A stretch of 64,000 nt of DNA from positions 1 to 64,000 of the forward strand of contig CAYPTB010000055.1 of NCBI GenBank assembly GCA_964413535.1, in the 5' to 3' direction. Of the stretch, positions 27,546 through 36,970 are shown one piece after another. Position 1 is the stretch's first letter; each line of letters begins with the position of its first letter. Below the pieces are notes generated by a model that was not told the origin of the DNA, made no database searches, and saw nothing but the letters and a program-made list of their open reading frames with translations. The stretch is from CAYPTB01 sp964413535 (GTDB lineage Bacteria > Planctomycetota > UBA1135 > GCA-002686595). A program made the translations under genes and the position numbers.

Positions 27546-28589
27546 ATGCGACGCCTGGAGCAGATCTTCGAGCTCACGCGCGTGCGCGTGCTCTTGTTCC
27601 TGCGCGAACCGGAGGCGATGTTCTGGATGCTGGCGTTCCCCGTGGTGCTCGCCGCCGTGTTGGGGTTCGCGTTCCAAAGCCGCGCCATCGCGCCGAATAG
27701 CATCGCCGTGCTCGCGGGTCCGGGCGCGGATGCGCTCGTCGAGCGCTTGGGCGCCGAAGCGCACCTCGAGGTCGAGCTCGCGCCCGATCGAGACGGCGCC
27801 TTGCGCGCGCTGTTCAGCGGGAAGCTCGACCTGCTGGTCGAGATCGACGGGGCCGGCGGCGTCGACGCGCCTCCGATCCTGCACCTCGATCCCGCTCGTC
27901 CGGAGGCGGAAACCGCGCGCCTGCGGGTGCTCCTCGCCCTGGGCACGGGCCCGCGCGCGAGCGTGCGCATCGAAGAGCGCACGGAGAGGGGCTCGCGCTA
28001 CGTCGATTTCCTGTTCCCCGGGCTCATCGGTATGAACCTGATGGGCACGGGCATGTGGGTGATCGGCTTCGCCATCGCCGAGCTGCGGCAGAAGAAGCTC
28101 CTGCGCCGCATGCTCGTGACGCCCATGCAGCGCTCGTCCCTGCTCGTCTCCTTCCTCACCGCGCGCATGACCTTCCTCGTCCTGGAAGTGGGGGTGCTCG
28201 CGGGCTTCGGCGCCACCGTGCTGGACGTGCCGTTCCGCGCCACCGTCTTCGGTTTCGCGTTCCTGTGCTTCCTGGGCGGAACCGCCTTCGCCGGCCTCGG
28301 CCTCTTGGCCACGGCGCGCGCGCGCACGATCCAGGGCGCGTCGGGGCTCCTGAACCTGGCCATGCTCCCGATGTGGCTCCTGTCGGGCGTGTTCTTCTCC
28401 TACGAGCGCTTCCCGGAGGTGCTGCACCCGTTCATCCGGCTCCTGCCCCTCACGGCGCTGAACGACGCGCTGCGTGAGATGCTGCTCGACGGCGGAGGTC
28501 TCGCGGACGTGTGGCCCGAGCTCGCGATCCTGCTCGGCTGGGGCGCGGTCGCCCTCGCGGTGTCGATCCGGATCTTTCGCTGGGAGTAG
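27546..28589 (+). CDS. ABC-2 type exporter, permease subunit
   Basis: 347 residues. A strong Shine-Dalgarno region (AGGGAGAAGGG) precedes the ATG. The topology is that of ABC-2 permeases with a large external loop: one N-terminal helix (MFWMLAFPVVLAAVLGFAF), a ~130-residue extracytoplasmic domain, then five closely spaced helices from LIGMNLMGTGMWVIGFAIAE to AILLGWGAVALAVSI. The conserved cytoplasmic segment AELRQKKLLRRMLVTPMQRS and the late GVFFSYERFPEVLHPFIRLL match the family. The substrate is unknown. A drug, lipid or polysaccharide is possible. Confidence 0.9.
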   Translation: MRRLEQIFELTRVRVLLFLREPEAMFWMLAFPVVLAAVLGFAFQSRAIAPNSIAVLAGPGADALVERLGAEAHLEVELAPDRDGALRALFSGKLDLLVEIDGAGGVDAPPILHLDPARPEAETARLRVLLALGTGPRASVRIEERTERGSRYVDFLFPGLIGMNLMGTGMWVIGFAIAELRQKKLLRRMLVTPMQRSSLLVSFLTARMTFLVLEVGVLAGFGATVLDVPFRATVFGFAFLCFLGGTAFAGLGLLATARARTIQGASGLLNLAMLPMWLLSGVFFSYERFPEVLHPFIRLLPLTALNDALREMLLDGGGLADVWPELAILLGWGAVALAVSIRIFRWE

Positions 28590-28594
28590 CCGGC

Positions 28595-30082
28595 TCAACG
28601 CTCTCGGCGCTCGCCCGGTGCTTGCGCAGGGAAGTCCGCACAGGCGAGCGCGGCCTCGGGGATGTCGGGGATTCCGGGCGTGTAGAGCCACGCCTGGAAG
28701 AAGGGGTCGAGCTCCGCGCCCGCGAGCTCCTCGCACACGAGGACGAAGTCCTCCGTGGTCGCCGTCCGGCCGCCGAAGCGCTGCGCGAACGCGCGCAGGC
28801 TCCCGAAGAAGGCCTCGTCCCCGATCCGCAGTCGCAGCGCGTGCAGGGCCAGCGGTCCGCGCACGTAGACGGCCGACCCGAACATGCGCTCGGCGCCGGG
28901 ATCGCCCGGGAGCTCGTTCGCGTTGCGGCACAGGAAGCGATAGCGCCCCTCGAGACTCGCGGCCAGTGCGTCCGCTCCCGTCTCGCGCTCCACCCACAAC
29001 CACGTGGCGTAGGACGCGAAGGATTCGGCCAGCCAGATGTCCTTCCAAGAGTGGATCGTGACGCTGTTCCCGAACCACTGGTGCGCGAGCTCGTGGACCT
29101 GCACCTCGATTCCCGGGCGCCGCCCGCCGTAGACCGGCAGCGTCTGCGTCTCGAGTGCGGCGCCCAGGCGCTCTCCCATCAGCACGCCGCCGTACGTTTC
29201 GAAGGGATAGGGCCCGAACCACTCGATCAGGGCTTCGCACAGCTCTGGCGTGCGGTCGAAGGCATCGCGTGCCTCTTCCGGCGTCTCCTCCGGGAAGTAG
29301 AAGGTGAGCGGCAGCCCGCCCGGACCCAGGAGCTCCTTCACGACGAACGGTGCGACGTTCAGCGTGGCGAGATACGAGGCCATCGGATCCGACGCGCGGA
29401 AGTGGAACGAGCTCTTCTCCGCCTCGTGCACGGCGGACAGGAGCCGGCCGTTCGCCGCGGCCACCCAGCCCGCCGGGACCGTGACGCGGAAGTCGTAGGT
29501 CGCCTTGTCGCGCGGGTGGTTGTTGACCGGGTACCAGGTCATCGAGCCGGAAGGCTCCGAGAGCGTGAAGACGCGGTCCCCGAAGTGGAGCCAGCCGACG
29601 CCGGCGATCGGGATGCCCGGCACGGGCGTGGGCACGGGCGTACCGGAGTAGCGCACGACGACTTGGAAGGCGCTGGCTCGTGCGAGCGGACGTGCCGGCG
29701 TCACGACGAGCTCGCTCCCTTCGCGGGTGAACGCGGCCGGCGCGCCGTCGACCGCGACGGACGCGATCTCCAATCCCGCGAAGTCGAGGTGGAACGAAGC
29801 CAGCGCGACTTCCGCCGTCGCGTCGAGCGTGGCGACGGCGTCGATGTGGTTCGCCACGGGATCGACGTCGAGCTCGAGGGCGTAGTGGAGCACGTCGTAG
29901 CCGCCGTTGCCGAGCTCGGGGAAGTACGGATCGCCCACTCCGGCCGAGCCGGCGACCGGTTCGTCTTCGGCGGGGGGGAACCCTCGTCCTGCGAGGGGTC
30001 CGCCCAGGACTTGGGCGGCGGCGGCGATGGCGAACGTCGCGAGCGCGTGCTCGATGTGCGAACTCACCCTGGGCACGTGCAT
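28595..30082 (-). CDS. M1 family metallo-aminopeptidase, exported
   Basis: 495 residues. A GGGGAG ribosome site precedes the ATG and a weak signal-like hydrophobic stretch (ATFAIAAAAQVLGGPLAG) lies near the start. The N-terminal beta domain carries YPVNNHPRDKATYDFRVTVP, as in M1 enzymes. The zinc site is complete: HELAH at 330-334 with the third ligand Glu353 in DIWLAESFA. The GxMEN exopeptidase motif is replaced by GAALETQTL (the Glu is kept). The C-terminal helical domain is short, ending soon after QAWLYTPGIPDIP, so this is a compact M1 form like cold-active or cyanobacterial homologues. It follows hemF by 19 bp, so the two are probably cotranscribed. Confidence 0.87.
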   Translation of the reverse strand: MHVPRVSSHIEHALATFAIAAAAQVLGGPLAGRGFPPAEDEPVAGSAGVGDPYFPELGNGGYDVLHYALELDVDPVANHIDAVATLDATAEVALASFHLDFAGLEIASVAVDGAPAAFTREGSELVVTPARPLARASAFQVVVRYSGTPVPTPVPGIPIAGVGWLHFGDRVFTLSEPSGSMTWYPVNNHPRDKATYDFRVTVPAGWVAAANGRLLSAVHEAEKSSFHFRASDPMASYLATLNVAPFVVKELLGPGGLPLTFYFPEETPEEARDAFDRTPELCEALIEWFGPYPFETYGGVLMGERLGAALETQTLPVYGGRRPGIEVQVHELAHQWFGNSVTIHSWKDIWLAESFASYATWLWVERETGADALAASLEGRYRFLCRNANELPGDPGAERMFGSAVYVRGPLALHALRLRIGDEAFFGSLRAFAQRFGGRTATTEDFVLVCEELAGAELDPFFQAWLYTPGIPDIPEAALACADFPAQAPGERRER

Positions 30083-30101
30083 GGCTCTCCCCTCCGTGGG
30101 C

Positions 30102-31025
30102 TCAGGCCGTCTCTGCCGCCCAGTCGCGCGGCGTCAAGAACACCTCGTACAGCTCGGCTTCGGGCGAACCCGGCTCCGGACGCCAGTCGTAACGCCAGAG
30201 CGCGCGCGGAGGCAGCGAGGCCAGGATCGACTCGATCCGTCCGCCCGACTCCAGCCCGAAGCGCGTGCCGCGGTCGTACACCAGGTTGAACTCGACGTAG
30301 CGCCCGCGGCGATAGAGCTGGAACTCGCGCTCGCGCTCGCCGAAGGGATGCGCGCGCCGGCGCTGCACGATCGGCAGATAGGCTTCGAGGAAGCCGTCGC
30401 CCAGGCTCTGCAGCAGCGCGAAGCTCTGCGCGAAGCCGAGCTCGGCGAAATCGTCGAAGAACACGCCGCCGATCCCGCGCGCCTCGCCGCGGTGAGGGAG
30501 GTGGAAGTAGGCGTCGCAGGCCGCCTTGAGGCGCGGGTACAACGCGTCGCCGAACGGCTCGCAGGCGGCGCGGGCCGTCCGATGCCAGTGCACGGCGTCC
30601 TCGCGGAAGCCGTAGTACGGCGTGAGGTCGAAGCCCCCTCCGAACCACCACACGGGCTCTGCGTCCCGAGCGCGGGCGGCGAACGCGCGGAAGTTCGCGT
30701 GGCAGGTCGGCACGAAGGGGTTCGCCGGATGGACGATCAGCGACACCGAGGCGGCTTCGAAGGCGCGGCCGGCGAGCTCGGGCCGGCGTTCCGTCGCGGC
30801 CGCCGGGAGCGACTCGCCGCACGTGTGGGAGAAGTTCACCGCCGCGCGCTCGAACACCTCACCGTCCTCCAGCACGCGCGGCCGCGCCAACCCGCCGCGC
30901 TCGCCGGCGAGATCGCGCGCCGCGAAGCGACGCGTTCCGTCCTCGCGCTCCAACGCGTCGACGACGCGCTCCTGGAGCCGGAGCAAGTACGCTCGTACCC
31001 CTGCGAGGTCGACGTCCGTCGGCAT
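30102..31025 (-). CDS. hemF: Oxygen-dependent coproporphyrinogen III oxidase
   Basis: 307 residues from the ATG at 31025, the normal HemF length. It decarboxylates coproporphyrinogen III to protoporphyrinogen IX using O2. Diagnostic segments: the GGxxxVLEDGEVFERAAVNFS region, HPANPFVPTCHANFRAF, WWFGGGFDLTPYYGF, EARGIGGVFFDDF, and the C-terminal YVEFNLVYDRGTRFGLESGG with SLPPRALWRYDW. All are well conserved. Presence of HemF implies aerobic or facultative life. A TACCAT box is located 6 nt before the start codon and there is no Shine-Dalgarno sequence. Confidence 0.96.
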   Translation of the reverse strand: MPTDVDLAGVRAYLLRLQERVVDALEREDGTRRFAARDLAGERGGLARPRVLEDGEVFERAAVNFSHTCGESLPAAATERRPELAGRAFEAASVSLIVHPANPFVPTCHANFRAFAARARDAEPVWWFGGGFDLTPYYGFREDAVHWHRTARAACEPFGDALYPRLKAACDAYFHLPHRGEARGIGGVFFDDFAELGFAQSFALLQSLGDGFLEAYLPIVQRRRAHPFGEREREFQLYRRGRYVEFNLVYDRGTRFGLESGGRIESILASLPPRALWRYDWRPEPGSPEAELYEVFLTPRDWAAETA

Positions 31026-31031
31026 GGGCGA

Positions 31032-31037
31032 ATGGTA
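31032..31037 (-). promoter_or_regulatory. TACCAT -10-like box of hemF, possible leaderless promoter
   Basis: On the minus strand TACCAT ends exactly 6 nt before the hemF ATG, the same spacing seen at 13317 and 14509. No ribosome binding site precedes the gene. Confidence 0.35.
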
Positions 31038-31405
31038 TCGATGGGGAGCCGCGGCCCACGACACCGGAGTCGGGGCCTAGGGGAGTCGATTCAGTCCCGC
31101 GGGGGTTTCGGCTGCGGGTGTACGCTCGGGAGCGGCGGCCGTAAGGGTGCGCAGGCGAACGATCGACCGCTGCTCTCGAGGGCCCGGGGAGCGACGGATC
31201 CAGCGCGAATCCGCTGTCGCGGGTCGCCTCCGCCCGTCGACAGGAGCCTTACTGTCCAGAGTCCGGGAGATTGCGTAGCCTCGGCCCGACGACGCGCCCG
31301 AGCGCGCTCTCGATCTGCTGCGCGGAGAGCTCGAATGTCCTTCACTCGCGGCCTACGACGGGGCGAACCCATGCTCGAGCCCCGCCACGACGACAGCGCT
31401 ACGCA
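31038..31405. other. Divergent intergenic region hemF / double HtrA-like gene
   Basis: This 368-bp stretch holds no recognisable gene or RNA. An in-frame upward extension of the downstream gene to about 31271 is open, but it has a Pro/Arg/Thr composition unlike a protein and was not used. Confidence 0.4.
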
Positions 31406-33412
31406 ATGACGCTCACTCGGAGTTCCACACGCCGACCGGTCGGCGGCGAGCGCGCCGCCTGGCAAGGGATCCATCGACGGCCACGCGTGCAGGCCGGCTC
31501 GCGGACGTTCGCCGTGCTCCTCTTCGGGCTCGCGCCCCTGTACGTCGCGGGTCTCGGTCTCGCATCTCCCGCGGCGCGACCCGCGCTCGCCGTCCTCGAC
31601 GCGCGCGCCGAGCAGAAGCTCCGCGGCGTCGAGGAACGCACGCTCGAAGTCGCCGCCAGCGCGGTGAGAGCGACGGTCGGCATCCAGGTCGGACCGAACA
31701 TGGGGAGCGGAGTGATCGTGAGCCGGGACGGGCTCGTGCTCACCGCCGGACACGTGATCGAGGCACCCGGCCGCCGCGCGCGCGTCACGCTCTCCGACGG
31801 GCGCGTGGTCGATGCCGTGACGCTGGGGGTGAACCGCTGGATCGACAGCGGCATGGTGCGCATCGAGGAGCGGGGGGATTGGCCCTTCCTCGAGATGGGG
31901 AGCTCTTCGGACCTGGAGCCCGGCGACTGGGTGCTCGCGCTCGGCCATCCGGGCGGGGTCGAAGTCGGGCGTCCGCCCGTCGTTCGTCTCGGCCGCGTCG
32001 ACTCGCGCGACGCGCGCGTCGTGCGCACCGACTGCACGATCGTGAGCGGCGACTCGGGCGGGCCGCTCGTCGACCTCGACGGCCGAGTCGTCGGGATCCA
32101 CACGAGCCTGCGACCCGTCCTCGTGGCGAACGACCACCTACCCATCGATACGTTCCTGCGCACGTGGGAGATGCTCGCCTCCGGCGAGGCCTGGGGCGGA
32201 GGCGCGCTCGGTCGCGCGTACCTCGGCGTCGACGGACGCACGCACGCGCGCGGCGTGACCCTGGCCGGGGTCGAGGAGGGACTTCCCGCCGACCTGGCCG
32301 GGCTCGAGCGCGGCGACCTCGTCCTCGCGCTGGACGGCGTTCCCTTCTCCGGCGGCATCGCGGAACTCGAGCAACGCGTCTCGGAACTCCGCGTGGGCGA
32401 ATCCGCCACGTTCACGATCGAGCGCGCCGGCGTGCAGAGCGAGGTCGACGTCGCCCTCCTTCCCTTCCACGGCGACCGGCCCGTTCGCATCGTCGACACG
32501 CCGCGGGCGTCGTTCAGTCGCTCGAAGATCGACCGCGGGCTGCGCTCGGCGTTCCAGGACGCCGCACTCGCGGCCAGTCACTCCACGCTCGAGGTGCTCT
32601 GCCGCGGGAGACGCGTCGCCCTGGGGACGGTCGTCGACGCGGGCGGCTTCCTCGTCACGAAGGCGAGCGAGCTCACGGGTCCGGTCATCTGCCGCATCGA
32701 CGGTCGCCCGCTCGAGGCGCAGATCGTCGCCGTCGACTCCGAGTACGACCTCGCGCTCCTGCGCGTCGACGCGAAGCTCGAGCTCGCCCCCTTCGCCGAC
32801 GTCGAGATCGAGCCCGGCCGCATCGTCGTCACTCCCGACGCTCGCTCGCTGCCGCTGTCGCTCGGCGTCGTCGGTACGCCCGTGCGCGCCATCGCGCCCC
32901 AGCGCGGCTACCTCGGTATCCGCCTGGGCGACCTCTTGGGCGAGGCGCGCGTCGACGAGGTCATGGCGGCTTCCGCCGCCGATCGCGCCGGCCTGCGCTC
33001 GGGCGACGTGATCCTGCGCGTCGACGAGCGCCTCGTCCGCGACGCGCGCGGCGCGATCGAGGCGATCCGTGCGCGGCGCCCGGGCTCGGAGATCGTGGTC
33101 GCGTTCCGCCGCGACGAAGTCGAAGGCGTGCTCTCGGCGACGCTCGGTGCGCATCCCTTCGACGAGGGGGCGCAAGCAGCGCTCCAGGATCAGCAGGCAG
33201 GTCCCTTGAGTCGGATCCGCTCCGGTTTCCCGAGCGCCATCCAGCACGATTCCGTGCTGCGGCCGGAGGACTGCGGCGGACCGCTGATCGACACGCAGGG
33301 ACGCGTCGTCGGGGTGAACCTCGCTCGCGCGGGTCGCTCGGCGAGTTATGCGATCCCGACGCGCGACCTGGTCGAGCTGGTCGACCGCCTGAAGTCGACC
33401 GAGCTCCGCTGA
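31406..33412 (+). CDS. Double HtrA-like protein: active protease-PDZ plus inactive protease with inserted PDZ
   Basis: 668 residues from the ATG at 31406. A signal anchor (FAVLLFGLAPLYVAGLGLA) lies at 35-53. The first S1C domain has a full triad: His116 in VLTAGHVIE, Asp147 in RWIDSGMVRI and Ser217 in VSGDSGGPLV. It is followed by PDZ1 (~265-352, YLGVDGRTHARGV, ERGDLVLALDGVPFSGG). A second trypsin-like fold starts near 395. Its His position is serine (TKASEL, Ser421), its Asp is kept (EYDLALLRVD, Asp448) and its Ser is cysteine (PEDCGGPLID, Cys623). PDZ2 (~500-580, YLGIRLGDLLGEARV, RSGDVILRVDERLVRD) sits inside this second fold. The second half is probably a regulatory or substrate-binding module. 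Related double S1C proteins are known from planctomycetes. Confidence 0.85.
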   Translation: MTLTRSSTRRPVGGERAAWQGIHRRPRVQAGSRTFAVLLFGLAPLYVAGLGLASPAARPALAVLDARAEQKLRGVEERTLEVAASAVRATVGIQVGPNMGSGVIVSRDGLVLTAGHVIEAPGRRARVTLSDGRVVDAVTLGVNRWIDSGMVRIEERGDWPFLEMGSSSDLEPGDWVLALGHPGGVEVGRPPVVRLGRVDSRDARVVRTDCTIVSGDSGGPLVDLDGRVVGIHTSLRPVLVANDHLPIDTFLRTWEMLASGEAWGGGALGRAYLGVDGRTHARGVTLAGVEEGLPADLAGLERGDLVLALDGVPFSGGIAELEQRVSELRVGESATFTIERAGVQSEVDVALLPFHGDRPVRIVDTPRASFSRSKIDRGLRSAFQDAALAASHSTLEVLCRGRRVALGTVVDAGGFLVTKASELTGPVICRIDGRPLEAQIVAVDSEYDLALLRVDAKLELAPFADVEIEPGRIVVTPDARSLPLSLGVVGTPVRAIAPQRGYLGIRLGDLLGEARVDEVMAASAADRAGLRSGDVILRVDERLVRDARGAIEAIRARRPGSEIVVAFRRDEVEGVLSATLGAHPFDEGAQAALQDQQAGPLSRIRSGFPSAIQHDSVLRPEDCGGPLIDTQGRVVGVNLARAGRSASYAIPTRDLVELVDRLKSTELR

Positions 33413-33425
33413 CCGAGGACCGGCG

Positions 33426-35555
33426 TCAGGGTAGGTCCGGGAGCTCGATTTGGATGGGCGACAAGGGCAGATCGGCCGGTTGGCCCGCGGCTTCCGCCAT
33501 TCCCTGGAGCTCGATGCGGTAGGGCGAAGCCGAAGAGAGCGCGTCGTGGGCGAACTCGAGCGTCGCACGCCTCCGGCCGGAGGGGCCCACCGGCCGGAAG
33601 TAGACGCGGAAGGAGCTCGCCTCGCCCGGAGCGAGCACGGAGCGCGCGAGGGGGCTGCGGTTGGCCGCGCGCCGCATCTCGTTCGCCGTCAACGGATGGA
33701 AGACGAGGTCGACGTTGGCCACGCCGCCCGGACAGGCGTGGCAGTAGCTCATGATCGTGCCGCGCTCGCACAACTGACCCATGCAAGACAGCCCGCAGGT
33801 ATCCAGCGGCGGGCAGTACTCGTGCGTGTGGCGCGCCGCGAACCCGTGCCCGATCTCGTGCGCGAGCACGTCGAAGTCCCAGTACATCGCGCTCGATTCG
33901 ACCGAGTACGAGCTCCAGTCCGCGAGCCCGTTCAAGCTCGCCGACACCCCGAAGCCGAAGTTCGGGTCGCACAGCGCGTCGACGAACGCGATGCCGCCCC
34001 CGATCGGCGCGCCCGAGAGCAGGTGCGCGAGGTCGGCCTGGACGGGCCAGGCGCCGCCGAAGAGCGGTCCCCAGGCGCGCTGGAACTCGACCAAGAGATC
34101 CTCGACGTCGCCGCCTGCGTCCGGCGTGCTCCACGGATCGTTGCTCGTCGTGTGAAGGCCGAGGTAGGCGAGCTCGAAGCGCGTGCCGACGTCCGTGCCG
34201 AAGCGATCGGAGAGGGCCCCGACGAGTTGCGTCACGTAGGTTGCGAGCGCAGTCGCATCCCCGAAGTGCGCGAAGAACGCGTGGTCGGTCTCCAGCGCGA
34301 GCCGGCAGGTGTAGGGCGTCAGTCGATCACCGGCCTCCGTCGCGGGCGACGTCAACGGGGCCGCCTCGCGGCCGGGCACCTCGCGCACGCCGCTGCACAC
34401 CTCCGTCCTCGCCGCGGCGAGGCCCGCGCCGAAGGCGAGGGTCGAGAGCCCGACGTTCCCGCGGCTCGGCACGAGGTGCAGTGCGTCCTCGGATGCGCTC
34501 GAAGTCGCGATCCAGCCGCGCGAGCCGTGCTCCGAGAACGACAGGAACGCCGCCGCATCTTCGTCCCCGACGACGTGACCCGACCAGAGCGTCAAGTCGC
34601 CCACGAGCCGCTCGATGCCTCCCGTCTCCAACGCACCGTCGACCGCGAGCACGGCTCCGGGCCGCACGGGCAGCGGAACGCGCTCCAGCTCGAGGTCGAG
34701 GGGCAGCGAGCCGGGGACCGGTACGCCCACGAGCACGACGTGCGCCGCGGGGCGCAACAACGCCAACAGCTCGGGCGAAGGCGCAAGCGGCGAGCTCGTC
34801 ACGGAGTCGCCCGACAGCGCGGCCGCACCCAGCGCGGCGAGCGGGAAGGGGAGCACGTCGGCCTCGCCCCGCGCGCCCGCGGTCGCGCCGGCAGCGAGCT
34901 CGATCTCGAAGTCCTCGATCGAGCCGGACACGAGCACGGGGGCCGACACCCGCAGGGGAGCGATCCCGATGTTGTCGAGCCACACGTCGACGCCGACGTC
35001 GGTGGGGATGCCGATCGTCTGGTTGCCGACGTCGAGCGCTCCGCCGTTCACGACGAACGCTCCGTCGCGCGCGCCTTGCGCGACGAGCAGCGTCGAGCTC
35101 TCGTCGTCCAGGATCGTCACGACGCCGGACGCGACCACCCGAGCGGGATCGTGCGTGAGCTCGACGATCTGCAACGAAAGCGTCTCGTTGCCCTCGCTCA
35201 CACCGTCGTCGATGGGAGTCCAGGTCACGCTGCGCACATCGCCGTCCTGCGCGCCCGCCTGGAAGACGACCGTCGACGAGGGGAGCTCCTCGTAGTCGAC
35301 CGCGAAGGTCGCCGTTCCGCCGCCGGTGTCGACGATCCCGAACTCCACGGGCTCCAGGAGCACACCCGGCGGCATGCGCAGGACGATCTCGAGCTCGACG
35401 CTGCCGGCCGTCTCCGGTGACTGCGAGCCGACGAGGCCGAACTCCGCCGTGACACCCGCCGCTGCGCCGCCCCCGCTTCCGCCGCCACACGCAGTCGACA
35501 ACAGGAGCGCCGCCGCGCACGTGCCGCGGAGAAGCAGTCGCAGTTTCCCTTCCAC
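33426..35555 (-). CDS. Metzincin zinc-metalloprotease lipoprotein with Calx-beta-like domain
   Basis: 709 residues from a GTG at 35555 (GAGG about 7 nt upstream). A TTG one codon earlier is equally possible. Starting here gives a clean lipoprotein signal (LLLRGTCAAALLLSTACGGG), whereas the longer open frame adds 55 Arg-rich residues. Residues ~30-150 resemble a Calx-beta domain (TFAVDYEELPSSTVVFQAGA, DDGVSEGNETLSLQIVEL, then VVTILDDES). The protease domain is C-terminal: HEIGHGFAARH gives the three zinc histidines, with alanine in place of the usual glycine, and GTIMSYCH is the Met-turn of metzincins (M12B/M72-like). A cysteine-rich segment lies between (CPPLDTCGLSCMGQLC). It probably degrades extracellular protein. 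Confidence 0.83.
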   Translation of the reverse strand: MEGKLRLLLRGTCAAALLLSTACGGGSGGGAAAGVTAEFGLVGSQSPETAGSVELEIVLRMPPGVLLEPVEFGIVDTGGGTATFAVDYEELPSSTVVFQAGAQDGDVRSVTWTPIDDGVSEGNETLSLQIVELTHDPARVVASGVVTILDDESSTLLVAQGARDGAFVVNGGALDVGNQTIGIPTDVGVDVWLDNIGIAPLRVSAPVLVSGSIEDFEIELAAGATAGARGEADVLPFPLAALGAAALSGDSVTSSPLAPSPELLALLRPAAHVVLVGVPVPGSLPLDLELERVPLPVRPGAVLAVDGALETGGIERLVGDLTLWSGHVVGDEDAAAFLSFSEHGSRGWIATSSASEDALHLVPSRGNVGLSTLAFGAGLAAARTEVCSGVREVPGREAAPLTSPATEAGDRLTPYTCRLALETDHAFFAHFGDATALATYVTQLVGALSDRFGTDVGTRFELAYLGLHTTSNDPWSTPDAGGDVEDLLVEFQRAWGPLFGGAWPVQADLAHLLSGAPIGGGIAFVDALCDPNFGFGVSASLNGLADWSSYSVESSAMYWDFDVLAHEIGHGFAARHTHEYCPPLDTCGLSCMGQLCERGTIMSYCHACPGGVANVDLVFHPLTANEMRRAANRSPLARSVLAPGEASSFRVYFRPVGPSGRRRATLEFAHDALSSASPYRIELQGMAEAAGQPADLPLSPIQIELPDLP

Positions 35556-35796
35556 CAAGCCTCGGTCCCCTCGGGCCAAGTTCCTATCGGCGTCCGTCGC
35601 GCGGCGGATTGACGCCAGTTGGGCGCGCGCGGTAGCGCTGGAGTCGGGGATCGCCGCGGTCGGACGTCGAATTCGTTTCCTGGTGGCGCGGAGCCGGCGT
35701 CGATTGCGCGACGAACTCACCGCGAATCGCAGCGTTGGAACGAAGGAAGGCGAGCGTCCGGCCGATAACTACGGGTCGACGGAGATCCGCGCCCCG

Positions 35797-36948
35797 ATGC
35801 TCGACTGGTTCAGACGACGGCTCGCCTTCCTCTTCGCACCGAAGAGCGTTACCGGCTGGCACTCGAAAGCGCCCCTCCACCCGAGCCCCGCGGCGAAGTG
35901 GCAGGGGACCGAACGGCGCGTCGCCGAGCGGCGCAGCGCGAAGTCGAGCGTTGCCCCGCCGGCGACGTCCGAAGCGGCGAAGTCGGCAACGTCTGCGAGC
36001 GTCGCGGCTCCGGCCGCGGACGACGCTCCGCTGCCCGAGATGCCCCAGCCCACCCAGGGCGGCGGTCTCGACGCCGAGCAACACGTCCGTGGGAACCTGG
36101 AGACTCGCCAGCGCGAGATCGTCGAGAAGATCGGCGAACGCGTGAAGCTCGGCACGTTCGACCTCCCGCACCTCCCCTCGACGAGCATGGTCGTCATCAA
36201 CCTCGCCGCCAATCCCTCGAGCGAGATCAAGGAGATCGTCGACACGATCTCCACCGACCCGGTCCTGTCGTCGAGGCTGCTCCAGCTCTCCAACTCGGCC
36301 CTGTACGCGACGACGGAACCGGTGGAGACGCTGCACGAAGCCGTCATGCGCATCGGGATGCGCGAGCTGCGATCGCTGATCTTCGCGCTCTCGATGCGGC
36401 AAGTCCTCACGCGCAAGAACCAGCTCACGTCCTACGCGGACGAGATCTGGCGCCAGTCCTACTCCGTCGGCGTCATCTGCCGCGAGATCGGCCCGATGCT
36501 CGGCATGGAGCGCGACAAGGCCTTCCTCCTGGGACTGCTGCACGACGTCGGGAAGATCCCGCTCCTCTCGATGCTGCAGGTCCACGCCGAGAATTCGGGC
36601 GACGTCACGCCCGCTCTCGTCGGGAGGGTCTTCATGGATCACCACGAGCGCGCGGGCGAGGAGATGGCGAAGCGTTGGAAGCTCTCCGACGAGTTCATCT
36701 CCGTCGCCGGCTGTCACCATCACTACGCCGCGAACGAGGAATTTGCGCGTAGCGCGGCGCTCGTCTCCCTGGCCCACCGTCTCGACCTGCACCTCTCCAC
36801 GGGTCACGCGAATCTGTACTGGTCGCAGAACGAGTATCCCCAGCTCGCCTACCTCGGGTTCCCCAAGGACCGCCAGTACGGCCTGCTGCGGGCCGCGCAC
36901 GAGGTCTTCGTGAAGAACCAGGAGTCCCACGCGGCCGAGGCCGCCTGA
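35797..36948 (+). CDS. HDOD domain protein
   Basis: 383 residues from the ATG at 35797. The first ~115 residues are low-complexity Ala/Pro/Ser with a charged helix, possibly a linker to a partner. The HDOD domain spans ~118-320: LPHLPSTSMVVINLAANPSS, ISTDPVLSSRLLQLSNSALY, VETLHEAVMRIGMRELRSLI, and a retained HD pair in LLGLLHDVGKIPLL (His249, Asp250), with a later MDHHERAGEEMAKRW. HDOD proteins act in signalling, often linked to cyclic-di-GMP or chemotaxis. Many lack the full HD active site, whereas this copy keeps HD and HHE. It lies divergently upstream of the metalloprotease gene. Confidence 0.88.
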   Translation: MLDWFRRRLAFLFAPKSVTGWHSKAPLHPSPAAKWQGTERRVAERRSAKSSVAPPATSEAAKSATSASVAAPAADDAPLPEMPQPTQGGGLDAEQHVRGNLETRQREIVEKIGERVKLGTFDLPHLPSTSMVVINLAANPSSEIKEIVDTISTDPVLSSRLLQLSNSALYATTEPVETLHEAVMRIGMRELRSLIFALSMRQVLTRKNQLTSYADEIWRQSYSVGVICREIGPMLGMERDKAFLLGLLHDVGKIPLLSMLQVHAENSGDVTPALVGRVFMDHHERAGEEMAKRWKLSDEFISVAGCHHHYAANEEFARSAALVSLAHRLDLHLSTGHANLYWSQNEYPQLAYLGFPKDRQYGLLRAAHEVFVKNQESHAAEAA

Positions 36949-36970
36949 GTTCCGCGCGGGCGAGGATCGC

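Noticed and set aside
31271..31405. Upstream extension of the double HtrA-like protein.
   Set aside because: The 45 extra residues are Pro/Arg/Thr-rich and precede a good signal anchor reached from the ATG at 31406.
35556..35720. Longer N-terminus of the metzincin lipoprotein.
   Set aside because: It would bury the lipoprotein signal behind 55 Arg-rich residues. The GTG at 35555 has a better RBS and a normal signal peptide.
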